A model generated the notes under the pieces. The model worked only from the letters and a program-made list of their open reading frames with translations. It was not told where the DNA came from and made no database searches. Both the position numbers and the translations under genes were made by a program. Positions 1-9,247 of a stretch of DNA of 64,000 nucleotides are shown in pieces (positions within the stretch are counted from its first letter, which is position 1; the number at the start of each line of letters is the position of its first letter). Source of the stretch: Acetobacter sacchari (GTDB lineage: Bacteria > Pseudomonadota > Alphaproteobacteria > Acetobacterales > Acetobacteraceae); contig NZ_JAFVMF010000004.1 in NCBI RefSeq assembly GCF_017377715.1, positions 1 through 64,000 on the forward strand. Direction: 5' to 3'.

Positions 1-72
1 AAGGTCAACAGGAACGTCAACACGGTCCAGCAACGGAAAACGACCCACCGTGGGGCAAGACGACGCGTTCAT
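1..72 (-). CDS. dxs: 1-deoxy-D-xylulose-5-phosphate synthase, N-terminus only (cut by window edge)
   Basis: Reading leftward from the ATG at 72 gives 24 codons that run off the window. The residues RFPLLDRVDVPVDL match the usual DXS N-terminal pattern (PLLD+V..P.DL). DXS is the thiamine-diphosphate enzyme that condenses pyruvate and glyceraldehyde-3-phosphate at the head of the MEP isoprenoid pathway. The order xseB-ispA-dxs on one strand is a common alphaproteobacterial operon, and ispA stops only 5 bases before this start. The call rests on this short stretch plus gene order. Confidence 0.75.
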   Translation of the reverse strand, partial: MNASSCPTVGRFPLLDRVDVPVDL

Positions 73-77
73 GACTG

Positions 78-1052
78 CTAGCTCCTGCGCTCGACGACGT
101 AACGCGCGAGATCGCGCAGGCGTTCAGCTTTTTCACCAAACGGGGCGAGAGCCTCCGCCGCTCGGAGCGCCAAAGCCTCGGCTTCGCGCCGGGCGCCGTC
201 GACGCCGAGCAACGCGACGAAGGTCGATTTTTCGGCGGCGAGGTCCTTGCCGGCGGTCTTGCCGAGTTCTTCGGCGCTTGCCGTCGCGTCGAGCACGTCG
301 TCGGCGATCTGGAAAGCCGCGCCGATGTCGCGACCATAAGCCGCAAGACGTTCCCGCTGCTCAGCCGTCGCCTGTCCGAGAATGGCGCCAGCTTCGGCTG
401 AATACTGGATCAGGCGACCAGTCTTCAGCGCGTGCAGATGCCGGACTTCGTCAAGGGAAAGCGAACGCCCCTCCCCTTCCATGTCGATCATCTGCCCGCC
501 GACCATGCCCGCCGCGCCCGAAGCGCGGGCGAGGGCCAGCACCAGATCGGTCCGCACCACGGCGTCGCTGTGCGTGGCCGTTTCCGCCAGAATTTCAAAG
601 GCGCGCGTCTGCAGGGCGTCTCCGGCCAAAATCGCAGTCGCCTCGTCGAACTTACGGTGCGTTGACGGTTGGCCACGCCGCAGATCGTCATCATCCATTG
701 CAGGCAGATCGTCGTGCACCAGAGAATAGGCGTGCAGCATCTCCACCGACGCCGAAACGCGGTAGGCGCGCGCATCGGCTTCCGCGCTTTCGGCGAACAG
801 AGCCGCCACTTCGGCGACCAGATAGCCGCGCAGACGCTTGCCGCCGCCGAGCGTCGCGTAACGCATGGCGTCGACCACGCGCGCCTCCGGCCCCGGCATT
901 GCGGGAATCAACGCATCCACGGCAGCTTCGATCGCCGCCGCCCTGTCGCGCAGGGAGGCGCGCAGGGCGACGCCGTCTCCCGCGCCGTTTCCTTCGAGGC
1001 CCTGACTGGCCACAGGGGAAGCTGTGCGCTGAACCGCGCCGGTGATGGTCAT
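78..1052 (-). CDS. ispA: Farnesyl/geranyl diphosphate synthase (polyprenyl synthetase)
   Basis: 324 residues, normal length for a short-chain trans-prenyltransferase that joins DMAPP/GPP with IPP in the cytosol. The first aspartate-rich motif, DDLPAMDDDD, is at residues 114-123 and the second, DDVLD, at 251-255. GGGKRLRG near residue 69 is the IPP-binding segment. The first 30 residues are Ala/Gly-rich and not conserved, so a later start is possible. It lies between xseB and dxs and would feed farnesyl-PP to quinone, hopanoid and undecaprenyl synthesis. Whether it makes FPP or GGPP cannot be read from the sequence. Confidence 0.93.
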   Translation of the reverse strand: MTITGAVQRTASPVASQGLEGNGAGDGVALRASLRDRAAAIEAAVDALIPAMPGPEARVVDAMRYATLGGGKRLRGYLVAEVAALFAESAEADARAYRVSASVEMLHAYSLVHDDLPAMDDDDLRRGQPSTHRKFDEATAILAGDALQTRAFEILAETATHSDAVVRTDLVLALARASGAAGMVGGQMIDMEGEGRSLSLDEVRHLHALKTGRLIQYSAEAGAILGQATAEQRERLAAYGRDIGAAFQIADDVLDATASAEELGKTAGKDLAAEKSTFVALLGVDGARREAEALALRAAEALAPFGEKAERLRDLARYVVERRS

Positions 1053-1059
1053 AACCCGT

Positions 1060-1293
1060 TCAATCCGCTATTTTTTTTGTATCGAGAGCGCCGTCCGTGC
1101 GCTGGACGATGGCCTGCACGCGCGCTTCGGCCGCACGAAGCTTGCTCTCGCAATGCTCGCGCAACGCGGCGCCGCGTTCATAGGCGGTGATCGCGTCTTC
1201 CAGCTTGAGCTGCCCGCCCTCGAGGCCCTTTACGATGCGCTCCAGCTCAGCCAAAGCTTCTTCGAAAGACATTGAGGCAATGTCGCCGCTCAT
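1060..1293 (-). CDS. xseB: Exodeoxyribonuclease VII small subunit
   Basis: 77 residues with the compact helical XseB pattern: MSFEEALAELERIVKGLEGG, then LKLEDAITAYERGAALR. It partners XseA to form exonuclease VII, which degrades single-stranded DNA in repair. It ends 7 bases before the ispA start, so the two are probably co-transcribed. xseA is not in the window, which is usual. Length and gene order both fit. Confidence 0.93.
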   Translation of the reverse strand: MSGDIASMSFEEALAELERIVKGLEGGQLKLEDAITAYERGAALREHCESKLRAAEARVQAIVQRTDGALDTKKIAD

Positions 1294-1450
1294 TTCCGTC
1301 CAACCATTCCGGATTGCGCTCCGCCATTCGTCAAGCCGTTGCCCTTACTCCCCGCGATCCCTCAAACGCAACCCTGCGGGGGTGGGAAACAGTCCAGCCA
1401 TGCGTGCTTCAGCGGCCGACGCCGACACCTGAACGGGCCACAGCTGGCTC

Positions 1451-1681
1451 TCAGTCCGGCTTTCTGCGAATTACAAAAGAAAGAACGCCGCCCTCTTCGC
1501 CAAACGCAACCAGCGCGTGCCCGCTCTCCCGACAAAACGCCTGAAAGTCGGACACGGAAGCGCGGTCCGTCGCAAGCACCCGCAGCCTGTCTCCAGCGCC
1601 GAGGCCACGAAGAGCCCGATTGGCTTTCAACACGGGCAACGGGCAGCTGAGGCCCCTTACATCCAGAATTGTCTCATTCAC
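1451..1681 (-). CDS. TusA/SirA-like sulfur-carrier protein
   Basis: 76 residues if translation starts at GTG 1681; an in-frame ATG at 1771 would add 30 residues with no homology-like character. DVRGLSCPLPVLKA is the TusA signature with the CPxP cysteine at residue 13, the site of persulfide carriage. Such proteins relay sulfur for tRNA thiolation, molybdenum cofactor or oxidative sulfur pathways. It is divergent from the ROK gene and not obviously in an operon, so the partner is unknown. The start is uncertain because only a weak GGAT lies upstream of the GTG. Confidence 0.75.
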   Translation of the reverse strand: MNETILDVRGLSCPLPVLKANRALRGLGAGDRLRVLATDRASVSDFQAFCRESGHALVAFGEEGGVLSFVIRRKPD

Positions 1682-1824
1682 GACGCGCGATCCATCTGCG
1701 GCAGATTGCGGCAAAGGTAGACATAAGAACCATCCTGCGCGATTCCTTACAATCCGACCTCCCCAATTCATGTGAAGTGGCCGTGCGCGGCAGAGCTTCC
1801 TACAAAAAACGAGGCTGAAGAGCT

Positions 1825-2751
1825 ATGAACGACTGGCGGCTTGGAATCGATGTTGGCGCCACGAAAATCGAAATCGTGGCCCTCGACCGCACAGGAGAGA
1901 TGAAGTTGCGTCGGCGCGTGCCGAATCCGGGGCAATATGACGCACTCCTCACTACAATTCGCGACCTTTCGAACTCGGCCGCCGACGAACTGGGCGCATC
2001 TTCCTCAAGCACCCCGCTACCAATCGGCGTAGGCATTCCGGGATCGACGGATGCGTCGAGCGGCCTTGTGAAGAACGCCAACGCCACATGGCTTAACGGC
2101 AAGCCTTTCGAGCGCGACCTTCCTGAAGTCGCGGGCCGTCCTGCCCGCGTCGAGAACGACGCGAACTGTTTCGCGCTGTCGGAGGCCATCGACGGTGCGG
2201 CTGCGGGAAAGAACGTCGTGTTCGGCGTGATCATCGGGTCCGGCATGGGCGGCGGTCTGGTGGTGAACGGCAAGCTGGTTTCGGGCCTCAACCATATCGC
2301 CGGAGAATGGGGCCATACGCCCCTGCCCTGGCCACGTCTGGAAGAGTTCCCCATGCCAAAGTGTTTCTGCGGCAACGAAGGCTGTCTGGAGCGTTTCCTG
2401 TGCGGGTCGGCGCTGGCCGAAGACTGGCAGGGACCGGGCCATCGTAGCGTGGAAGGCATTGAAGACGCCGCTGCGAATGGAGACGCCAGAGCCGTCGCGG
2501 CGATCGACCGCTACGTTGATCGGTTCGCCCGCGCCTGCGCGATGCTGATCAATATCCTCGACCCCGACGCAATCGTCCTCGGCGGCGGCGTGTCCAATCT
2601 CCGCGCCGTGCGCGAGCGCACGCAGGGGCTGTTGCAGCGCCACGTCATCACCCCCGGCTGCAAGACTCCGATTCTCGGCAACAAGCACGGAGACAGCTCC
2701 GGCGTACGGGGAGCCGCGTGGCTGTGGGAGCCTGCCGAAACGACCCGCTGA
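1825..2751 (+). CDS. ROK-family sugar kinase
   Basis: 308 residues. The ATP-binding DVGATK is at residues 9-14, the catalytic-base context ENDAN at 110-114 (Asp112), and the ROK zinc site is H164 with C180, C182 and C187 (CFCGNEGCLE). This set marks active ROK kinases such as fructokinase, N-acetylglucosamine or N-acetylmannosamine kinase; no helix-turn-helix is present, so it is not a NagC/Mlc-type repressor. Its 3' end overlaps the dinB start by 34 bases. Sugar specificity cannot be assigned. Confidence 0.88.
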   Translation: MNDWRLGIDVGATKIEIVALDRTGEMKLRRRVPNPGQYDALLTTIRDLSNSAADELGASSSSTPLPIGVGIPGSTDASSGLVKNANATWLNGKPFERDLPEVAGRPARVENDANCFALSEAIDGAAAGKNVVFGVIIGSGMGGGLVVNGKLVSGLNHIAGEWGHTPLPWPRLEEFPMPKCFCGNEGCLERFLCGSALAEDWQGPGHRSVEGIEDAAANGDARAVAAIDRYVDRFARACAMLINILDPDAIVLGGGVSNLRAVRERTQGLLQRHVITPGCKTPILGNKHGDSSGVRGAAWLWEPAETTR

Positions 2752-4028
2752 CGAGCGGAAGCGCTCCGGCGTTATGCCGGGATTGCGCCTCACTTCTGCC
2801 GCGCAACGCGCGTGTCGCGCGTTGCCCATCGTGTGGCTCGCGCAGAATTGTATCGCACCCGGATCTTGAGCGGCTGTCCATCGTCCATGTCGACTGCGAC
2901 GCCTTCTTCGCCAGCGTCGAGAAGCATCGACGGCCGGAACTGGCGGGCAAACCCCTGCTGGTCGGCGGAACCGGCGATCGGGGCGTCGTCAGCACCGCCT
3001 GCTACATCGCACGTCTGAGCGGAGCGCGGTCGGCGATGCCGATGCGGCAGGCGCGGCAGCTTTGCCCTGACGCCATCGTTCTCGAACCGGACATCGCCGC
3101 CTATCGCGCGGTCGCGAAGACGATGCGCGAGATGATGAGTGCGCTGACGCCGCTGGTCGAAGCCAAATCGATCGATGAAGCCGTGCTTGATTTGTCGGGA
3201 ACGATGCAGCTTCACGGGGCTCCGCCCTGCGTGGTGGCCGCCCGCCTTGCCCTGGCGGTTGAACAGGAGCTGGGCGTTTCGATCTCCGTGGGGCTCGCCG
3301 AGAACCCGATGATGGCCAAGCTGGCCGCCGAAATCGACAAGCCGCGAGGATATGGCGTCATCGGAGCCGAAGCGCCGGAGTGGCTCGCCCCGCGTTCAGT
3401 CCGCACCCTTCCAGGAGTCGGAGCCGCTCAGGAACGAGCTCTTGGCCGTGCAGGCTTCACCACGCTCGGCGCCATTGCCGCACTAAGCGACCACGACGCT
3501 GTGCGGCGGCTTGGCCCTCATGGTCCATCGCTCGCTGCGCGCGCACGAGGCGAGGATGCAAGGCGTGTGACCCCGTCTCGCCCCGCCAAATCGGTCAGCG
3601 TCGAAACAACGTTCGCAACAGATATCTCCGCTGTTGCGGAGCTGGAGCGCCGCCTGTGGCTGCTTTGCGAACGCCTCGGGGCGCGACTTCGCAAAGGCGA
3701 ACTCTCGGCGACAGGGATTTCGCTGAAGCTCCGCACCAGCCGTTTCGAGACGCGGACACGCGCTGCGCAGCTTTTCACGCCTACGATCTTGCCGGAGCGT
3801 CTGTTCGCGCTCGCTCGCGAACTGCTGACGAAAGAAATCGATGGCTCGGCATACCGCCTGCTGGGGATAGGGACCAACGGGCTGGCTCCATTGGCCGCAG
3901 CGGACCCGCCTGACCTCGCTGACCCGAACTCAGGCCGCCGCGCCGCCATGCAGAACGCCATAGATTCGATTCGGACGCGCTTTGGCGACACGATGCTCAA
4001 TCGGGGGCGAGCGCTGGACCGCAAGTGA
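2718..4028 (+). CDS. dinB: DNA polymerase IV with N-terminal zinc finger
   Basis: 436 residues from GTG 2718 (GTG 2724 also possible). A C-x2-C / C-x2-C zinc ribbon occupies residues 20-39, as in many alphaproteobacterial DinBs. The Y-family palm starts at HVDCDAFFASVE (Asp59, steric-gate Phe64); SIDEAVLDL at 151-159 supplies Asp153 and Glu154. Helix-hairpin-helix thumb residues (RTLPGVGAAQERALG) and a little-finger domain follow. Val156 replaces the Tyr usual in the SxDExYLD motif. Role: error-prone translesion synthesis. It overlaps the ROK gene, so it is probably read from the same transcript. Confidence 0.93.
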   Translation: MAVGACRNDPLTSGSAPALCRDCASLLPRNARVARCPSCGSRRIVSHPDLERLSIVHVDCDAFFASVEKHRRPELAGKPLLVGGTGDRGVVSTACYIARLSGARSAMPMRQARQLCPDAIVLEPDIAAYRAVAKTMREMMSALTPLVEAKSIDEAVLDLSGTMQLHGAPPCVVAARLALAVEQELGVSISVGLAENPMMAKLAAEIDKPRGYGVIGAEAPEWLAPRSVRTLPGVGAAQERALGRAGFTTLGAIAALSDHDAVRRLGPHGPSLAARARGEDARRVTPSRPAKSVSVETTFATDISAVAELERRLWLLCERLGARLRKGELSATGISLKLRTSRFETRTRAAQLFTPTILPERLFALARELLTKEIDGSAYRLLGIGTNGLAPLAAADPPDLADPNSGRRAAMQNAIDSIRTRFGDTMLNRGRALDRK

Positions 4029-4261
4029 CCCCGGCCCGGCAATACACAATCTGGCCGCGCAGACGTCCACACCCGGAGCGCGCGCACGCCGCGCGTCGGA
4101 AAAAAACGATGCGAAAACGACACAATGCGAGCCTAACCGAAAAATTCACACTCATTTCGATACAATAACACTTGCGTGCGCCACTGCACGATTTCGATAC
4201 TGGCGCGAGTCAGACACTGGCAGGCACACCCGCCAAGCGAAGCCGGTGAAAACGAAATGGA

Positions 4262-6883
4262 GTGTTCATGGTTCGCCGCCTTCTCCCGCGCAATAAAGTA
4301 TCCCGCATAGCGTTGTGGAGTTCGGTATTTATCGGCAGTTCCACTTTGGGAGGGCTTGCGGCGAATGCTGCTGCCGACACTACGGCGGTGAAGCATGTCG
4401 CACGTCACGGCAAAACACGATCAACGCATGGCGGCGTGGTCACGCCTGCTGCGTCAACCGGTTCAGTTCAGCGTCAGGCAGGAGTCGCTCCGGCCAAAAG
4501 ACCGGCGCACCTGGTCGCCAATGGCGACGAAGCTGTCGCCGTAACGGCGCAAAGACATATCTCGCACAATTCTGAAGTAGTGGTCGGACGAGCTGAAATC
4601 GAGCAGATGGTGTCCGGCTCCAATGTGCTTCGCATGCTGGCGCAGGTTCCCGGCGTGAGCTTCAGCGCAACCGACGCCCTTGGCATCGACACATGGGGCG
4701 CCAGCATCTACATGCGCGGCTTCTTCATGGACCAGTTGGGCGTAACCGTCGACGGAGTTCCGCTGAACGACCAGACATACACAAATATCAACGGGCTCAA
4801 CGTCAACAACGCCGTCATTTCCGACGATATCGATCACAGCAGCATCTCGCAGGGCGCTGGCGCCGTCGATCTGCCGTCGAACACCAATCTTGGCGGGACG
4901 ATGCAGTTTTTCATTACGCCCCCGAAAGACAAGTTTGGCGGCAAGGTGCTACAGGGCTTCGGCAGCTACGGCATGAAACGCACCTACGTTCGGATTGACA
5001 GCGGCATTCTCAACCCCAGCGGCACGAAGTTCTTCGTCGATTATTCACGGAGTTACGAGAAAAAATACGACGCGCCCAGCCCCGCCTTCATGCAGCAGAC
5101 CGACGCCAAGCTTGAGCAGCCGATCGGCGAGCGCAGCAAGATGACGGCGTTTTTCAACTGGACCAATGCTCAGGTCTGGGGATATGCGGACAAATCTCTT
5201 GATATTCTGAACACGGTCGGATGGCGAACGGAATCGTTCTATCCGAACTACGCTGGCGCCTATGCGGCCGCGCAGTGGAACTGGGCCTGCTCCGGGCTTT
5301 CCAATCCTGGAAATTCCTGCGCCTCAAGCGGACCAATCACGAATCCTCTGACCGGGCAACCTCTGGCGCAACGCGGCCCGAACCAGTTGCCCGCTGGCTG
5401 GGAGAATACGAACGAAACCGCTGGCGTCGCATATTATGACGCAGGGCAGGCGTCGACGGATTATATCGGCGGCATGACATTCGATCTCGCGCTTACCGAC
5501 AGGTTACGCTGGATTACGACGCTTTACGGACACAGCGACACATCCTACGCCACCTATGGCGACCCCTACGTACCGTCGTTGACCGGAGCGCCATTGTCCG
5601 AGCAGGTCTGGCAGTATCGACAGGAGCGTTACGGCTTCAATTCGGCGTTCGAGTACAAGATCGGAAAACATACGATCAACACCGGCGCCTGGTATGAAAA
5701 CAACAATCAGTGGGCCGGACAATTCTGGTATAACGAACCTGTTCTGGGCGAAGGGTCGCCGCTGAAGACCGTTGGCCCTTACACAACCTACGGCCCGGCC
5801 TTCGCCCAGAATTATGGATTCCAGTGGAACACCAACACGTTTCAATATCACGTCATGGACACGTGGCGTCCTCTGAACAACCTGACTGTGCTGCTTGGGT
5901 TCAAATCCATGTTGCAAACCACGTCTGGCGGATCAAACTACACAAATCAGGAATCGTACGACGGCACGCTGCCGACGTACGAAGGGAATTTGCCCAACGG
6001 TTCGATGACGGCAGCGTCTGCTTTCTTGCCGCATATCAACGTCAGCTGGCATTTCCTTCCGGGGCATGAACTCTACTTCGATATTGCGGAAAACATGCGC
6101 CCCTACACCGTGGCGCCCACCGGCGGCAGCGCATCGCCCTGGGCGATTTCGAGCCCTTCCGGCTCCGGCGTCACGAACCAGCAGCTTTTCGACAGCATTC
6201 GTCGATCCGTTCGACCCGAGCGAGACTGGATCTACCTGGTGGGATATCGTTACAACTCTCGCCTGCTGACTGCTTCGGTCGACGCGTATCACGCAGACAT
6301 CTCTCATCGCCTGATCTCGGCTTCGGTCGGCTCGCTCAACAACCCGCAGACATCGCTGCTCGACACCCGCAAGGCGACGATGTACGGCATGGACGCATCG
6401 GCGACGATACGGCCGTTCGCATCTGGACCGCTGCGTGGACTGTCGATCTACAACTCAGTCAGCTACAATCACTTCACATACAGTAAAAACGTCAGCATCA
6501 TGGACGGAAACGGGGATTATCACGATCTCCGTGGCGCCAAAATGACCGGCTATCCGCAGGTGATGTACAAGGCGAACGCCAGTTACTCTTACAAGCGCTT
6601 CAACGTTCATTTTGACGTCAATTATTATTCAAAACGCCCGTTCACGCTCATCAATAATCTTTATGTTCCGGCGTACTGGCTGGCCAACACAGGCGCTCAA
6701 TATTCTTTCGGCGATTACTGGGTTCTGAAAAACGTCACGTTCGGTTTCAACGTCTATAATCTCTTCAACGCCAAATACATCGCCATGATGGGCGAGAACG
6801 GATTCCCTGTGTCCACCGATTACCAGTCGATGGAGCGCGGCTCTGTCCGCGAATATTTCGGCACGGTCAGCACCGAGTTCTGA
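4262..6883 (+). CDS. TonB-dependent outer-membrane receptor
   Basis: 873 residues from GTG 4262 (ATG 4268 is two codons later). A signal peptide covers about residues 1-37 (hydrophobic core then AANA-A). The plug runs from roughly residue 110 (REIEQ-like GRAEIEQMVSGSNVLRMLAQ) to 220 and is followed by a beta-barrel rich in Tyr/Asn that ends in Phe, the usual barrel-assembly signal. No typical TonB box can be named with confidence. Ligand unknown: no siderophore gene, sensor or inner-membrane partner is adjacent, although a sulfonate-type importer starts 560 bases downstream. No Fur-box-like sequence was seen upstream. Confidence 0.9.
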   Translation: MFMVRRLLPRNKVSRIALWSSVFIGSSTLGGLAANAAADTTAVKHVARHGKTRSTHGGVVTPAASTGSVQRQAGVAPAKRPAHLVANGDEAVAVTAQRHISHNSEVVVGRAEIEQMVSGSNVLRMLAQVPGVSFSATDALGIDTWGASIYMRGFFMDQLGVTVDGVPLNDQTYTNINGLNVNNAVISDDIDHSSISQGAGAVDLPSNTNLGGTMQFFITPPKDKFGGKVLQGFGSYGMKRTYVRIDSGILNPSGTKFFVDYSRSYEKKYDAPSPAFMQQTDAKLEQPIGERSKMTAFFNWTNAQVWGYADKSLDILNTVGWRTESFYPNYAGAYAAAQWNWACSGLSNPGNSCASSGPITNPLTGQPLAQRGPNQLPAGWENTNETAGVAYYDAGQASTDYIGGMTFDLALTDRLRWITTLYGHSDTSYATYGDPYVPSLTGAPLSEQVWQYRQERYGFNSAFEYKIGKHTINTGAWYENNNQWAGQFWYNEPVLGEGSPLKTVGPYTTYGPAFAQNYGFQWNTNTFQYHVMDTWRPLNNLTVLLGFKSMLQTTSGGSNYTNQESYDGTLPTYEGNLPNGSMTAASAFLPHINVSWHFLPGHELYFDIAENMRPYTVAPTGGSASPWAISSPSGSGVTNQQLFDSIRRSVRPERDWIYLVGYRYNSRLLTASVDAYHADISHRLISASVGSLNNPQTSLLDTRKATMYGMDASATIRPFASGPLRGLSIYNSVSYNHFTYSKNVSIMDGNGDYHDLRGAKMTGYPQVMYKANASYSYKRFNVHFDVNYYSKRPFTLINNLYVPAYWLANTGAQYSFGDYWVLKNVTFGFNVYNLFNAKYIAMMGENGFPVSTDYQSMERGSVREYFGTVSTEF

Positions 6884-6910
6884 TCTCAGCACTTCTCGCT
6901 TTTCAATGCA

Positions 6911-6938
6911 GGGGCGGCGTCCGAGCGGCGGCCGCCCC
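6911..6938 (+). terminator. GC-rich hairpin after the TonB receptor
   Basis: The 8-bp stem GGGGCGGC/GCCGCCCC lies 28 bases beyond the receptor stop codon. No T-run follows, so it may act only as a transcript-stabilising or Rho-assisted end. Confidence 0.45.
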
Positions 6939-7445
6939 CTCCATGAACGGCGCCGGGCTTTACGCCCATCGCGGCGCTCAGACCTCGCATACTCACGATC
7001 GTCTCAGATACTTATTTTCTGAACTCCGCTAGAGAGCCACCTGGCCCATAGCGCCCCCGGGGCCGGCACCCTGGAAATTTCCCTGAATGTAATTTGCGCT
7101 CACGGCTCGCGACGTGGGTCCCCTCGCCTTCGCGAGAAACTTCCGACGCCTATTCGTTGGCCGCCATCCGAAATACGCTCAATATGTCAATTTCAACATC
7201 CCCCTGACCTCGTGAGCGCTTGACGCCAACAACTGCGCGCTCACGCACCTGAAGCATCCGTTACAATATTGAATATGATGCTTTATATTATTTACACTTT
7301 CCACTCATTGAATCACCGTCTCTCTGGCGCCATCGTTTGGTCTGCGCCAAAGAAGAAGCGTCTCTGATTTCGAAATATTCGTCACGAGCCGCCAATACTC
7401 GCATTGCGCCGCGCGCTCCTTCCCGTCATCCAAGAGAACACTTTC
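6939..7445. other. Non-coding gap before the first sulfonate-type cluster
   Basis: About 500 bases with no convincing gene on either strand. The last 180 bases are AT-rich (for example around 7260-7310) and probably carry the promoter of the binding protein at 7446. A CTCGCGA...TTCGCGAG inverted pair occurs near 7109-7141. Confidence 0.5.
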
Positions 7446-8432
7446 ATGCCAGAAATTTTAGCAACACCCATCAAACGTCGACAATTTCTTGGGGCGGCCG
7501 CACTGACCTGCGTTGGCGGAGCTTTGGGCGGACAGGCCCGCGCCGCCAATCCAGGCGTTACGTTGAGGGTGGCGACTTTTCGCGGCATGGACTCCACACT
7601 ACTACCAGCGGCGCACGTCGCGGATTTCCCTTACACCGTGGCTTACAGCGAATTCAATTCCGGCAACCTCATCGCGCAGGCCATCAACGCCGACGCCATC
7701 GATCTGGGCGGCTGGAGCGAGATTCCGATGGTGTTCGCCGCAGCCGCCAAATCGAATGTAGCCGTCGTGGCTACTCTCGAAGGTCCGACGACCGATCAGG
7801 CGGTGCTCACGCCCGCCAACTCTCCCTATAAATCCATCAGCGATCTGCGCGGCAAACGCGTCGGATACATCCGCGCCACTACAGCACATTACTTTCTGAT
7901 CCGGATGCTTGAGCAGGCCGGGCTTTCATGGACGGATATCCAGCCCGTCGCCCTTTCGATGAGCGAGGGATTGACCGCTATCAAATCCGGCAGCCTGGAT
8001 GCGTGGGCGACATACGGTTACGCAATCCAGATACTGGAAGCCGCTGGCGCGGCGCGGGTTCTGCAAAGCGCCGCCGATATTCTTTCCGGACATTACTTCA
8101 TCGGCGCCAACCCGCGCAAATTGGGGGATCCGGCTTTCCGCGCCGCCGCCGCCGATTATCTTGACAGACTCAACCGTGCATACGCCACGCTCGCAGCCGA
8201 CAAGGCGTTATGGGCCAAAGTCGTCTCGCCTGTCATCCACGTTCCCGAAGATGTCGTGCTCGCCTATTTGCGCGCGCAGAACCGGCCATATCGCGCCCGA
8301 GCCTGGCGACAGGACGATATCGTCAGCGCCGACGCAGTAGCAAGAACGTTTGCAAAAGCAGGTGTTTTACCGCAAGACGCCAACGTCGCCGCAGTTTTCT
8401 CACCCGCGCTTTCAAAGCTTCTTCCGGCTTGA
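7446..8432 (+). CDS. Periplasmic substrate-binding protein, SsuA/TauA-type
   Basis: 328 residues from ATG 7446, preceded by a purine-rich AAGAGA; the upstream ATG at 7404 has no such site and would bury the signal. The N-terminus has a twin-arginine signal, KRRQFLGAAAL, ending near AARA. The rest is an NMT1/SsuA-like fold: VATFRG...GNLIAQAINADAIDLGGWSEIP, then DLRGKRVGYIRATTAHYFL and LDAWATYGYAI. Such proteins bind aliphatic sulfonates, taurine or related anions. It is convergent with, and probably works with, the permease/ATPase pair at 8477-10080. Confidence 0.85.
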   Translation: MPEILATPIKRRQFLGAAALTCVGGALGGQARAANPGVTLRVATFRGMDSTLLPAAHVADFPYTVAYSEFNSGNLIAQAINADAIDLGGWSEIPMVFAAAAKSNVAVVATLEGPTTDQAVLTPANSPYKSISDLRGKRVGYIRATTAHYFLIRMLEQAGLSWTDIQPVALSMSEGLTAIKSGSLDAWATYGYAIQILEAAGAARVLQSAADILSGHYFIGANPRKLGDPAFRAAAADYLDRLNRAYATLAADKALWAKVVSPVIHVPEDVVLAYLRAQNRPYRARAWRQDDIVSADAVARTFAKAGVLPQDANVAAVFSPALSKLLPA

Positions 8433-8435
8433 CGG

Positions 8436-8476
8436 TCTGCGCGCCGCCACGATCGCGGCGCGCAGATTTAGATTTT
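8436..8476. terminator. Strong bidirectional terminator between binding protein and ATPase
   Basis: A perfect 12-bp stem, TCTGCGCGCCGC / GCGGCGCGCAGA, has a 7-base loop and is followed by TTTAGATTTT. It fills the 44-base gap between two convergent genes. The T-rich tail favours termination of the plus-strand gene. Confidence 0.85.
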
Positions 8477-9247
8477 CTAAATAGAAACACCAAGTGATTT
8501 AAGAAGCGTCTCGCGCATATCTTCAAAGACAGGATCGACGTGTTTACGGGGCCGCTCAAGGGCCACAGGCATATCCACCCTGATCCTGCCACGCTCCAGA
8601 ACAACAGCGCGGTCGGCCAGCAATAGCGCCTCGTCGACGTCGTGAGTCACGAGCAGAACGGCACAGCGACGGCGCTTCCACAGCTCTCCAACCAGCCCCT
8701 GCATTTTCAGACGCGTAAGGGCGTCCAGCGCGGCGAAGGGCTCATCCAACAGCAAAAACCCAGGCTCCCGCACAAGCGCGCGCGCAAGCGCTGCGCGCTG
8801 CGCCTCGCCGCCAGAAAGGGTAAGCGGCCACGCGTCGATCCGGTGCGCAAGTCCGACCTCCTCCAGAATCGCCGCCGCGCGATCTCGCCCGTCCTTTCCC
8901 TCCTGTCCCAGAACAACGTTCTCCCAGACGCGCTTCCATGGAAGCAGACGATGCTCCTGAAAGACGACCGAAACTTCCCGAGGACGCGACACCGCGCCTT
9001 CGACGACAGGATCGATACCCGCCAATGTGCGCAAGAGCGTCGATTTACCCGAACCGCTATGTCCCAGAAGCGCCACGAACTCACCAGGAGCAATGGCGAG
9101 ATCGAGCCTGTCCAGCACGGCGGGGCCATCCCCAAAACGCCGCGTCAGCCCTTCCACGATTACCGCGACGTTACCGTCCTCATGGCTCCCGGCATGGACG
9201 GCTACAGTTGCAAGCTCGCTCTGCGCACGCTTCAGCACCGCGCTCAT
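8477..9247 (-). CDS. ABC transporter ATP-binding protein, SsuB/TauB-type
   Basis: 256 residues. Walker A GHSGSGKST at 62-70, Q-loop FQEHRLLPW near 97, signature LSGGE at 144-148, Walker B FLLLDEP at 164-170 and the switch His in VTHDVDEAL. The Q-loop and 'LLPW' wording is typical of nitrate/sulfonate/taurine ATPases. Its ATG overlaps the stop codon of the permease upstream (ATGA), so the two are translationally coupled. It would power import of an organosulfur-type anion, with the binding protein at 7446 or 10256. Confidence 0.9.
   Translation of the reverse strand: MSAVLKRAQSELATVAVHAGSHEDGNVAVIVEGLTRRFGDGPAVLDRLDLAIAPGEFVALLGHSGSGKSTLLRTLAGIDPVVEGAVSRPREVSVVFQEHRLLPWKRVWENVVLGQEGKDGRDRAAAILEEVGLAHRIDAWPLTLSGGEAQRAALARALVREPGFLLLDEPFAALDALTRLKMQGLVGELWKRRRCAVLLVTHDVDEALLLADRAVVLERGRIRVDMPVALERPRKHVDPVFEDMRETLLKSLGVSI

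Noticed and set aside
50..1045. Long plus-strand open frame over ispA
   Set aside because: Arg/Pro-rich translation with no domain; it is the antisense shadow of ispA in GC-rich DNA.
7085..7145. Possible riboswitch in the leader before the first binding protein
   Set aside because: CTCGCGA/TTCGCGAG pairing is present but I could not match any known SAM, cobalamin or TPP core.
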